Source: Rhizomucor pusillus
Lineage: Eukaryota; Mucoromycota; Mucoromycetes; Mucorales; Lichtheimiaceae
Direction: 5' to 3'
Assembly: GCA_900175165.2 (NCBI GenBank)
Contig: FWWN02000678.1
Location: forward strand, 1 to 64,000
DNA length: 64,000 bases
A program made the position numbers and the translations under genes. This document shows positions 21,818-32,109 of this stretch, piece by piece. Position 1 is the stretch's first letter; each line of letters opens with the position of its first letter. Below the pieces are notes generated by a model. It was given only the letters and a program-made list of their open reading frames with translations. It was not told the origin of the DNA and ran no database searches.

Positions 21818-24326
21818 ATGGATAATATACCGTCCCACGTCGATCTTGATCTCTGGCAGCGAGCGTCGCATAATATCACTTGGATAGAACGCCCGCGAGC
21901 TGTAATTGACGCCAGCGGACAGCCTCCTAACCCATATGTCTGGTTTCCTGGGGGTAAACTCAACACTTGCTACAACTGCGTTGACAGACACGACGGCAAC
22001 GCCGTCGCTGTTATTTACGACTCGGCCGTGACAAATACCAAAAAGTCGTTTACGTTTGCCCAGTTACGCGAACATGTTGTCCGCATGGCCGGTGTCTTGC
22101 GTAACTATGGCGTGCAGAAAGGTGACACTGTCCTTATTTACATGCCGATGGTGCCTGAAGCTGTATTCTGCATGCTTGCCTGTGCAAGACTTGGAGCTGT
22201 CCACAGCGTTGTCTTTGGTAATAAGCATGGCGGACCGAATCTAGACTTCTGAGACGAGTAGAGCTCACAACCAAGGGTAAACCCGTTTAGGCGGATTTGC
22301 TCCAAAGGAGCTTGCGAAACGTATAGATGACGCGAAACCAAAAGTGCTCGTAACTGCAAGCTGCGGCATAGAGCCCAAACGCGTCATTCCTTACAAACGT
22401 ACGTAGGTTGATGATGAGGGACTACTAGGTGCTCACTTGCAATGCTAATTGCTTTTGCAGCTTTGGTCAACGCCGCGTGCTCGATAGCTGCACATCATAT
22501 TCCCATCAAACTTGTGTACCAAAGGCCCGGTCAAGTGCAGGCTGAGCTAAATTATGCATCCGGCGACAGAGATTTGGCGCAGGAATTGGCGAAAGGTTAC
22601 AGATTCGAGGAGTGTGTGCCGGTTGCGAGCGAGGACCCACTTTACACGCAAGTATATCTCTCTTGATACTCGTCGATATTATCCCTAAGCGGTGTGCTGA
22701 CTATGCATCCATTTTACAATAGGTTGTATACGAGTGGAACCACCGGCGTTCCAAAGGTGGACCCGCCCTGAGCAAAACCCATTTTGTATTTGGCATCACT
22801 AACATCCAACTGTGAATACAGGGAGTGCTGCGAACGAACGGAGGACACGCGGTCGCGTTGCGATGGAGTATGGACTATATCTTCAATGTCAAAAAGGGCG
22901 AGGTCATGTTTACAGCAAGCGATATCGGGTAACATCTAGAGGATAAATCGAACACAGACTGGGTTACTGACGAGTTTTCCCTGAATTCAGATGGGCCGTA
23001 AGTCACAGGCAGGTGGATTCGGATAACTACATATATCGCGTACAGTGTTTACAATGGGAACTTGATCCTGACAAATGTTCTTGATACAGCTACACTGTCT
23101 ATGGTCCTTTGCTAGCTGGTGTCACGACTATTCTGTATGAAGGCAAACCAGTGAATACACCCGATGCTTCTGCGTTCTGGCGGATAATCGACGAGTACAA
23201 TGTCAAGACTATGTTTACTGCACCTACCGCTATTCGCGCCATCCGCCGCGAGGATCCAGACGCTCAACTTGCTAAGCGCTACGACCTCAGTCGATTGCAG
23301 GCGCTTTTCCTAGCCGGAGAGCGTAGCGATCCAGAAACGCTAAGATGGTGCCAGCAGGTGGTCAGTAAGTCGCTTGTTATCGACCACTACTGGTCCACGG
23401 AGCTGGGCTCGCCTGTCACGGCTACCTGCGTGGGTGCCGATAAAATAGATCCGATAAAGTGGGGCTCGGCTGGCAGACCTGTGCCTGGGTCCAGTGTCTG
23501 CATTCTGACCGAGGATAACAAGGAGGCAACGGAACCCAATCAATTCGGTCAAATAGTCTTGAGACTACCCTTGTCACCAACCGCCTTCCCATCTCTCTGG
23601 AAGAATGTGGAGGGCTACAAAAAGAGTTATTTTGAAAAGTACCCTGGCTACTTCGATACCGGCGATGCTGGCATAATTGACGAAGAGGGGTATGATATTA
23701 GAGTTAGAATTGTTCACTAGGCTCTCGATTAACATACAAAAATAGATATGTGCATATCATGGCACGGACGGATGATATTATAAACGTTGCTGGCAAGTAC
23801 TCATCTGTATTTGAGTTTCAATATCTCCAGCTATTCTAACTCGTTTTAACCGGTTACAGGCCACAGACTATCAACAGGTGCGAAATCGATGTAGAAAAAT
23901 AATATCCCACTTGCTAATTCTCTCGATGCCTCCACAGGCTCTATTGAGCAGATTTTGATAGCTCATCCTCAAGTAGCAGAATGCTGTGTAGTGCCAATGG
24001 CGGACAAGTTGAAGGGACATGTACCGCTTGGTGTCATGGTCCTCAAGCAGGTGGAGAATATAGACCAAAAGAAGCTACTTGCTGAACTGATTTCGGCGGT
24101 GCGAAGCGATCTTGGTGCCATTGCCTGCTTCGAGCGTGCAGTTTTCGTCCCGCGTCTCGCAAAAACACGAAGCGGCAAGACTCTGCGTCGCTGCATCCGC
24201 GATATGGTTGACGGAAAGGAAGTCAAGGTCCCGGCCACTATAGAAGACGAAACCGTACTCTCCGAGATTCAAAGCGTCCTGCAAAAGGAGGGCTTGATCC
24301 CTGCTGCGCTGACTGCAAAGCTCTAA
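21818..24326 (+). CDS. Short-chain acyl-CoA synthetase, ACSS3/propionyl-CoA synthetase-like
   Basis: CDS join(21818..22217,22291..22398,22461..22647,22723..22756,22822..22928,22991..23008,23090..23689,23746..23792,23860..23877,23938..24326), 635 residues. The start at 21818 (MDNIPSHVDL) is preferred over an in-frame ATG at 21731 that would encode a poly-Phe leader. ANL-family motifs in order: LYTSGTTGVPK (P-loop), the segment around WSTELGSP, YFDTGDAG, DDIINVAGHRLSTG (hinge and A8) and the catalytic Lys in KTRSGKTLRR. LQALFLAGERSDPETLRW is typical of ACSS3 and PrpE rather than of acetyl-CoA synthetase. The reaction is probably propionate (or acetate/butyrate) + ATP + CoA to the acyl-CoA. Introns 3, 6 and 8 have GC donors, and two exons are only 18 bases. 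Confidence 0.88.
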
Positions 24327-24329
24327 CGT

Positions 24330-25429
24330 CTACATACTCGAAGAAGAAATAAACTGCTTGATTGCTGATTTGAACGATGCTGATTCAACTTGGTACATAT
24401 CCATGTGTGTCGCTTTGGGAAACTGTATCAATTCTTTGAACGCTGCTTTTTTGGCGGCGTCGTATAATTGCTGCATGTGGGAGGGTGGGACTATCTCGTC
24501 CTTGCACGACGATAGAAACAACATTGGACAGGTCACTTGTGCTATCTTTTCCATACTGGGCCATCGGTTCCAAAGAAAGTATTTAGCGATGAAAGGATAA
24601 GGTGTGTAACGCGGATACAATGCTTTGACCATCTGCTCGATGCCGGTATACGTGTTCTCCAATATAACGCCGCGCACGCGTTTCTTCTTATCTTCCATCG
24701 GTGAAGGCGAGCTGAGCAAAGACAACGCGACAGCACCACCTAAGCTGTGGCCGTATAAGTATATAGGACGATCTTGATCGTACCTGTCACACACATGCTT
24801 GAGTATCGCCGAGGCGTCACGTTGCAAACCTTTCTCGGTAGCACGTCCCAGAGAACTGCCAAAGCCGCGATAGCATACACCAACGACGGTAAGATCCGGG
24901 ACTGCCTGTATCATGGTCTTGAATAGATCGAATCGATGGATCATATTGCCTGCATTGCCCTGGAAATACACCATAACCGGGCCTTGGCTCTTTTCTGCAC
25001 CATCGTTGCGTTCTACACTAAATCCCTTCAATTGTTTCTTGTCACTTGTCCACACGGTCTCTTCCTGCACACGTAGCCCCGAGGGCACCTTGTCACTGGT
25101 AAACTCTTCGAAACGCGATCCCGGTGGAATATATCCAAGGTAGATTAGTTTGTTTTGAAAGAGCACCATCATGAGACACTAGCGGCAAGATCATGTCAAC
25201 TGCGATGATCGTGAACTTTTTACAGTCGTTTCTCTACCTTGTAGATATAGATTCCTGCTGGGACACCTGTTACTATAAGAGCACCTTTAGCCAGGGTCGA
25301 GAGCTGCTTTCTCGGCCAATATCTTTTCAAGGCAGTTCGTGAACGAGCAAAGACATGGGGCAACATGAGCATGAATGCAAAGTTGCTGTCAGGGTAAGAA
25401 AACGAGTTCGGATTTAAGCGGGCCATCAA
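24330..25429 (-). CDS. Bem46/ABHD13-type alpha/beta hydrolase
   Basis: CDS complement(join(24330..25178,25238..25429)), 346 residues. A hydrophobic segment at about residues 47-75 (LAKGALIVTGVPAGIYIYK then LMMVLFQNKLIYLG) suggests an N-terminal membrane anchor. The hydrolase core follows: MVYFQGNAGNM (oxyanion region), GHSLGGAVAL (nucleophile Ser), SSCKDEIVPP (acid) and KATHMDMY (His). IPPGSRFEEF near the start is typical of the Bem46/ABHD13 group, ER or plasma-membrane proteins linked to polarity and growth in fungi. The substrate is unknown. Its stop codon lies three bases from that of the convergent acyl-CoA synthetase. Confidence 0.88.
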
Positions 25430-25575
25430 GCACTATTATCAATGCTGCCTTGAAATGCGTTTGTTATGTACAAACACCAGGTAGAGACATTTGCAAATAT
25501 TTCGTTTTAATGGTAATGATCGTTTTAACGGTAATGATAATGGAAAAGAACAAGTAGTTGGAGTGTATTCGTACA

Positions 25576-27300
25576 TTAGTATCTCAATGCCTTCCGGCTG
25601 AGGATCCTGACGTTATTCACGAGAGTTTCAATGATTTGCAAATATTCAGACTTTTCCCTCCTGTCCATCTTTTCGCATTCTCTTGCCAGCTTTGCAGTGT
25701 CCATTATCTCGAGTTCCAGCTCGTGCCGTACTTCATTCTCGCCCTGACATTTTGGCACGGTTAGAAGGAACACAATATACAACGTAAGGATGGGGCTTAC
25801 CGCGGCGCCCTTGACTTGGGTTAAATCAAATGTAATGCCTCCATGATTGTATGATAATCGATCTTTTTTACGTTCGAACACTGGTCTGCTTCTAGGCATT
25901 TCTCCTACACTTTGCGTTTACTTTGATTGTATCGTGCCAAGAACATATCATCACGTACTTGGCAATTCAAGGTTTATGGATATCCTATAGTCGAATATTT
26001 GCTTTGGGGAATGGATATTTAGATCGGCCACTCGGATCTTCTCCACTATGCCGTTGGGAACAACCTAACGGTATACTTTTAGCACTGATACTCATTGCAA
26101 ACAATCTTGATGAAGATTAATTACCTGCCTGGTCCTTTGATCGACCGTGACTCTCCACTTTGAACGTGATCCAGGGATTTCATGGAAATAATCTGTTTCA
26201 CGGGTATGCTTGTAACTAATTTTCTCTCCCTAAGAGATCGTGAGCTTCCAAAGTCTACTAATATTGACTACTTCTACTGTAACGTACCATGTATTCTCTT
26301 TTTTGTGACTTGCGAACCAAATCATTGAATAACTGGTTGAAATGCCGGTGTTGGGATAACGTCATGTCAGATTGGAATCTTGAGTTTCTTTCCACGTTTG
26401 GCGGCAAGACTACAGCAAAAGGATAAGATTATTTTGTTATACAAGTCTTGTTCATCAATATACGTACTTGTCTCTGTAGTAGCACCAATGTCGATACGTT
26501 CTCCTGTGTATCTATCTACGAAACGGCCAACTTTTGCTTCGATCTAATCTTCATATTAGGAGGCAAGCTTTGAAAGAACGGAAAATGGCAAAATTTACTT
26601 CTACGTTCTCTCGCTTGCAATGCTGTCGAATGAAATCAGCAACATGTTGAACTATATCATCCACGGGTCTTTCGTTGAAAATCGTTGCTTCACGTTCCGT
26701 GGCCTTCGGTGGAGGCGCCGCCGACTCTGTTTGTTGTTGTCCACTGCTCCCATGCTCAGGTAAGAACTGGTCAGCAGCTGTTACTGGTGCTGTTTCTTTT
26801 TCTTGGCTTGTCTGGATCTGCTGTTCATTGTTGATATGCTCCGGTAAGAACTGATCCGCTGAGGAGGAGGAGGTTTCCTCTGTTACATTCTCTGAATGTC
26901 CTTCGTTATCAGCAAGTTCAGTTGTAGATCGATCAACGGTGATGGCTTCTGGTTGTTCTTGATTGTCAACAGCTTCCGAGGTGGATCGCACATGAGCAGT
27001 TTCTTCTTGTACTTGATCTTCGACGCGTTCTGTTGTGGATTGATCGGCAATTGTTTCCTCTGATCTTTCTTCTGATGGTCGTTCCGCGCTGATTGGGAGA
27101 GTTGTGAGTTGATCGGTAGTTGCTGCCTCCAATGCATGTTGAGTTGAAGACCCTGCTTGTGGTGTCTCGGTCAACTCATTGTTGACTGATTCCGTACTCG
27201 CTCTGCGTTTCCTGGGGGATTCTTCGGGACTAGGCACGAGATGATCACGCTGTCTCTTCTTTGAATTGTGCCTTGTGGTATCGACGATAGAATGATCCAT
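25576..27300 (-). CDS. CET1: Fungal mRNA 5'-triphosphatase (capping enzyme beta subunit, Cet1/Pct1 type)
   Basis: CDS complement(join(25576..25743,25801..25904,25959..26064,26125..26229,26288..26409,26468..26543,26599..27300)), 460 residues. After a roughly 190-residue disordered N-terminus, the triphosphate tunnel metalloenzyme core appears: NVE|IEAKVGRFVDRYTG (metal-binding Glu-x-Glu; junction of exons 1 and 2), FQSDMTLSQHRHFN, SKWRVTVDQRTRQ, VEKIRVADLNIHSP, DYRISINLELP and the C-terminal RHELELEIMD (second metal-binding Glu group). It removes the gamma-phosphate of nascent transcripts before guanylylation. This metal-dependent type is specific to fungi and some protists. The start was taken at MDHSIVDTT; an in-frame ATG 21 codons upstream is possible but encodes a hydrophobic leader. 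Confidence 0.92.
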
Positions 27301-28487
27301 GATCTGCAGTTGGGTAAAGGGGAAAGAGAAACTGAAGAGCACCAGCGCGTTCAATCCGCGCATTAAAGTGCCGGTCCTCCTGCATAGTAAAAATTGACTT
27401 TGCTGCTGGGGGAATCATCTCAAACCAGGATAAAACTGCTTGAGCAAAGTAGGAAGAATGTAGAGTTATGAAGCATAGTTGCATAGGTATTCCTTAGAGA
27501 CGAGAATGATCACTATCTGATGAACCTATTTACATCAGAAACTAGCGTGGAGTAAGCTGTCTGAAATGTTTGCGATATGTACCATATCACATAGCTTGAT
27601 CGTTCTTCTAATCTGATTGTTGAGAAGCAGGCACGAGGATAGAATAATACAAACCGTAAGCAGATGAACAGGAGGACAATAACTATCCAATACATAGAAA
27701 TCTAGCTTTATTCATTCTCGCGCTCGTTCCAAACCTCTTGCGCTCTCGTGAAAATATGGCGGATTAACTTCTCTATACTTGCAAAATAGATTGAATGATA
27801 CTCCTGCAGCCCCTACTTTTCGTGATGAATAATGAGACCCGAGCCGAAATACAGCCTTGAAATTTGGATCTTTATTTTCTCCTGTTACAAGCAGATGGTA
27901 ATGCATATGATTACACCAAACAATGGGAATCCAGGTAGTGATATGTACGGATAACATTCATTGTAATCAGTAGGCTAAAACGTATGAGTACAGAATGCTT
28001 ACCGTCAAAAACAAATGACATCGAAAACATCTGCCTGATGCTCAGCACACCTGACCGCTATGCATGTGGTATCATACAGTTTTGTCAGGGGGAATGAATA
28101 TAGCAGAGCACTATGGCGGGTTGTAGAGCTCTCAAGTATAATAGCGACAGCCTAGATCTTTTCGTCCACCGGTCACTGCAACTTTCCCTGAAGATGTCAA
28201 AGCAAAGGACCGTCGTTGCATTTTTAACAAGTTCCGAGATCAGTAATTACTTTGATTTGACGAATTGTGTTCTTCAGACAAAACACAACTGGAAGGAAAA
28301 GTCCAGTTATTTTTAAGAAACCTGTTTAAAAAGAATTGGAAAAGAAAAGCTAAGATAAAAAGAAAGGGACGAGAATGAGGTAAGAGAAAGACCTAACATA
28401 ATCTTTCGCAAGCGAAAAGGCTATAAGAAAAATGTGTGAAACGAAGGAAAAAGAGATATGGATGGTAAAAAAGCTACAGCGATCCGT
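27301..28487. other. 1.2 kb intergenic region, no gene seen
   Basis: 5' flank of the triphosphatase gene and 3' flank of RHO1. Frames are short and motif-free on both strands. Confidence 0.5.
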
Positions 28488-29370
28488 CTACAAAATTTGG
28501 CAGATCTTGGACTTCTTCTTCTTGTTCACCATCAAAGCGGCTCTGGTAGCGTGCTCAAAGACTTCGCGAACGCCTTCGCCAGTCTTGGCAGAGCATTCGA
28601 GGTACTTGTAGGCGTTGATTCTCTGGGCAACGGCAGCACCCTAAGAAGAAAACGGATAGATGCTGAGCTTCACACACCGCAGCAATGTGGAAAGGATGAT
28701 TTCTTTGTTTCCATACCTCTTCAAAAGAAACAGGTCTTTGCGAGTTCTTTCTAAGTTCTTCAATTGTGTTGGGATCGTTTCGCAGGTCCTTCTTGCAGCC
28801 GACAAGCAAGATAGGCAAACCTTGGCAGAAATGAAGCACCTCGGAGATCCACTATTCCCGCGCACATGTCAGCATTTCTTATTTGACCTAGAGTCACACT
28901 TTTTCTTTTTTCAAACAGTACCTTTTCTTGGACGTTTTCAAGGGAATCGGGAGAGTCGACAGCAAAGCAAATTAGGATAACATGCGAGTCAGGGTAAGAC
29001 AAAGGTCGGAGACGGTCATAATCCTCTTGGCCTATGTGCGTGCGTGTGCGCAGAAAAAAAGAAAGCAAGCCAGTTAGCGATGCGATCGCTTATCACTATG
29101 CAGCAAGATTTCCCGTTTACCTGCTGTATCCCAGAGGGCAAGTTCTACGCGCTTTCCGTCGACGTCGACATCGGCAACATAATTCTCAAAAACGGTGGGC
29201 ACGTAAAACTGTAGGATACAAATAAATTATTAGATGATGGAAAACAGAGCGATGGCTTGCTTTATCCATCACACCTCAGGGAAAGTACCCTTGGAAAAGA
29301 CGATCAAAAGACAGGTCTTGCCGCAAGCACCATCGCCGACGATGACGAGCTTTCTTCTGATTTCAGACAT
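28488..29370 (-). CDS. RHO1: Rho1 small GTPase
   Basis: CDS complement(join(28488..28640,28717..28851,28922..29031,29121..29208,29275..29370)), 193 residues, normal for Rho. G1 is GDGACGKT, the effector loop [14 protein letters not shown]3 [20 protein letters not shown]4 the VGCKKDLR region (CKKD), G5 [10 protein letters not shown]. The C-terminus is polybasic KKKK and ends in the CaaX box CQIL, whose final Leu predicts geranylgeranylation. The Rho insert helix ([19 protein letters not shown]) places it with RhoA/Rho1. Rho1 controls beta-glucan synthase, protein kinase C cell-wall signalling and actin. A likely 5'-UTR intron ends directly before the start codon. Confidence 0.95.
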
Positions 29371-29371
29371 T

Positions 29372-29433
29372 CTGGACATGATGAGAGCGTTAGATGAGCG
29401 TTGGAGCGCGAATGTATCAACTTGCTTGCATAC
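29372..29433 (-). other. Probable 5'-UTR intron of RHO1
   Basis: Minus strand shows CAG|GTATGC at 29433, a TCTAACGC branch point and acceptor TCCAG at 29372, one base before the ATG. Splicing would remove the upstream in-frame ATG (MSR-) at 29379 and an out-of-frame reading frame, leaving 29370 as the first start codon. Confidence 0.6.
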
Positions 29434-30204
29434 CTGATAGATAGACAACTAGAAGAGAGAGAGCAAAAGTAGGAGAGAGGGCAAGTGAGAAAAGTGCTAG
29501 TCAGGCGGGCTGAGTGACAAACAGTAAAAAAAGCAACGGAGCACAAGCACGGGCAGACCACGCCCCACAAGTGAATGGCGCTCGCGAAAGTCATCTCCTG
29601 TCCCCGATCACTCTTCCCTGCACCTTCCTCCTTCACTTGACAGCTCTTTCACTGAGAAACCTCCACCAAGTCTTGTTTCTTTCTTGCTTCTCTTCATTTT
29701 CAACCACCTTGCCCCTTCTCGGACCTGAGGCACCGACATTCCCACACGTGTGTGCCTTTTTACTTTCAAGGCACCGGTATCGTCTTCTCCACGGATCGCC
29801 AAACACTTGCAGATTCCAGAAACACACTGAGCTGATGAAAAGGAAAGTACTCATACCTTGAATGTGTACTAGTCGAAATGCAGGACGTTTGTCGGCGCGT
29901 GCACTGTTCGGCTTTTTGCTTCAAGTTTCCGCCGCTGCGAGGCTGTAAAAAAGTTATTGCACACTAGAACCGCATTTTTGGATATTGCACCCGACACCCC
30001 AAACCATCTTTTCTACAGGCTACTTTGACAATCAATCATTCTCTCCTTGTTCTTTACGTTTTCTTTGATTTCTTCTGTTATATTCTTGCGATGTGTGGGG
30101 AATATATGATACATGTTCGCATGCATTTTCAATACTAAATCCGGCAAGCTGAAGCGCGCCTCAAGCTTCCGCCGTTTATTGCTGGAAAGCTGATTTTAAG
30201 GGTC
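29434..30204. other. RHO1 promoter region and PEX3 3' flank
   Basis: Contains a long pyrimidine-rich plus-strand stretch at about 29590-29720. No convincing coding frame. Confidence 0.5.
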
Positions 30205-32109
30205 TCAATTGTTTAATGTGGTTTCGTCGTACTGTGTATATATCATCGCAGAAAAAGCTTGCAGCTCTTTGATGTATGCGAATGCCTGGATACCAGAGTC
30301 TACGTGAGTACGCCAGACTTGATCGCTAAACCTATACGATTGCTTACGTTAAGATACTCGTTTCCTGAAATCACCAGGTGGGCTTGACGGCTGATAGATG
30401 GAAGAAGATTCGCCAGCGTAACTTTCTTTGCAGCATTGAATTGAGCTGCTTCGTTGTCGTTGGCTTCATATATCTTTTGGCCCATAAAATCCATTGGCCC
30501 ACCGTCCGGCAGAAGCGCTTTGGCGAATGCTTGGTGATCAAATATAGCAAAGACTTCGTCTAAACATGTTGAGAGTACTGTGGCGAAATCAGGACTGTAG
30601 ATAGCGTCAATTTTAGTGTTAATTGTGGGCACAATGTAATATATACCTATCAATATAATCTTTGGTCTCGTCCAAAAGTCTCTTCAAATCAACGGTTTGC
30701 GATTCGTTATTTTTTGGATAGCCTTCTGAGAAGCCTGCCTGTAGTAAGAATTCTTGTACATCCGCTTCTGTTTCAGGCAGCATCCATAATCGATAACTAC
30801 GTAGCATCAATGTGAATGATTTGCTCCATTCGGATATTTTCTAACAATGTACCTGATAGGTGTTGTGCCATCCGCTTCAAACTCGATGCGTCTTCGTAAT
30901 TTGTTCATAATAAGAGTCGCGTCCTCGTAAGCGATGATACGCTTCAAGGGTATACTGTGCAATGTTACCAACCAAGCTCCATCCAAGCGTACAAATATTC
31001 CTTACGTTCCAACCACTTCGTCTACGGCTTCCTTGACACGCTCTGCGCAAGCTCTCCAGCCACGATGAAGTAACCACCAACTGGCGCTTAAGAACATTCG
31101 TTCTGTCTGTGCATTTAGGAAACCTCCTTCTGGCTCTTCGTCTGCACGCTGTAGACGTATAGTCGGCTCGCTCTGATTGAGTACTGAGACAGACCATACA
31201 TATGTGAATCGTCCGAGGAGGTTCAATTGGATATGCGTCAGTAATGTCAAGAGAGTCAAGGAATAAATGGAAGTCAAAGAACGAGTAAAGCCTGGAATTG
31301 ACGTTCATCCAGTCAGCAGAAATTTGAAGATTCCATATCACTTCATCACTTACTCGATATTTTGATATCTTCCCACAGAACGTATTTTGCTTTCTTGTCT
31401 AGAAGCCCAGGAATGGGACTATGGCTCTCATCGGAGTACCCGGATGCTGTCAAGCTACCTACGCTTGCATCCAGCGTCGACTGGTTTCCCTGTACATCCT
31501 TCGTCTTCAAACTCTCTTTCTGCTCAGCAACAGTATCTCCATGCTTGTTATCTTCATTGACACCAGAACCATTGTTTTCTTCTGGCTTTTGAGCCTTTTC
31601 GCCATTTGCTTGGGTATTTTCCGTGTTATCGGCTTTTTCGACAGGTTCATTCTTTGCAGGTTCGGTTGTCTCTGCCGCCGCCGCCGCTGCTGCTGCCGCT
31701 GCTTCCTTCTCTCGTCGAAGTTTTTCCTGCTTTTTCTCCAGTTTGCGGGACTCTTGTAACTTTGCCCAAGCAGCTTCGATATTCATTTCATACAGGATTT
31801 GGTCGCCGAGGGTTGGCAATAAAGACAAGACCGTAAATACGCAATCATTTTGGTTTTGCTGGAACCGCCTCTTTAAGCTTTACGTCCACATAATATTGAG
31901 TCTGACAGCGTTGCAATGGTCGAGATCTGGCTGCGTCAAACTTACTTTTCTTTGGCAACACGTTCAGCTGTTGCCTTTTCTTGCATTTCCCGAAGTTTAG
32001 TCGTAGCGTACCGACCGACCAAGTAACTACCACCTCCAATGGCAGCGGTCAGTAAGAGACCTTTGCGATGTCTCTTGGCATAATCCCTCAACGACGAAAA
32101 CAAAGGCAT
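30205..32109 (-). CDS. PEX3: Peroxin-3 (PEX3)
   Basis: CDS complement(join(30205..30285,30348..30594,30647..30796,30853..30954,31006..31291,31354..31877,31946..32109)), 517 residues. An N-terminal anchor (LLLTAAIGGGSYLVGRYATT) follows a basic stretch. The family text VAKENLKRRFQQNQNDC, VLSLLPTLGDQI, WEDIKI|SSFTRSLTSIYS and HIQLNLLGRFTY is then clear, and the protein ends FSAMIYTQYDE. Pex3 is the peroxisomal membrane receptor that docks Pex19 with its membrane-protein cargo and also takes part in pexophagy and inheritance. Between LGDQILYEMNIEAAW and KAKYVLWEDIKI lies a 120-residue low-complexity insert (poly-Ala, then Glu/Asn/Lys). The 31945-31878 intron was chosen because it restores ENLKRRFQQNQ. 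Confidence 0.92.

Noticed and set aside
22997..23008. GTAAGT donor inside WAVSHS of the acyl-CoA synthetase
   Set aside because: It is a perfect GT consensus, but using it removes the conserved VSHS-Y text. The GC donor at 23009 preserves the motif and the phase.
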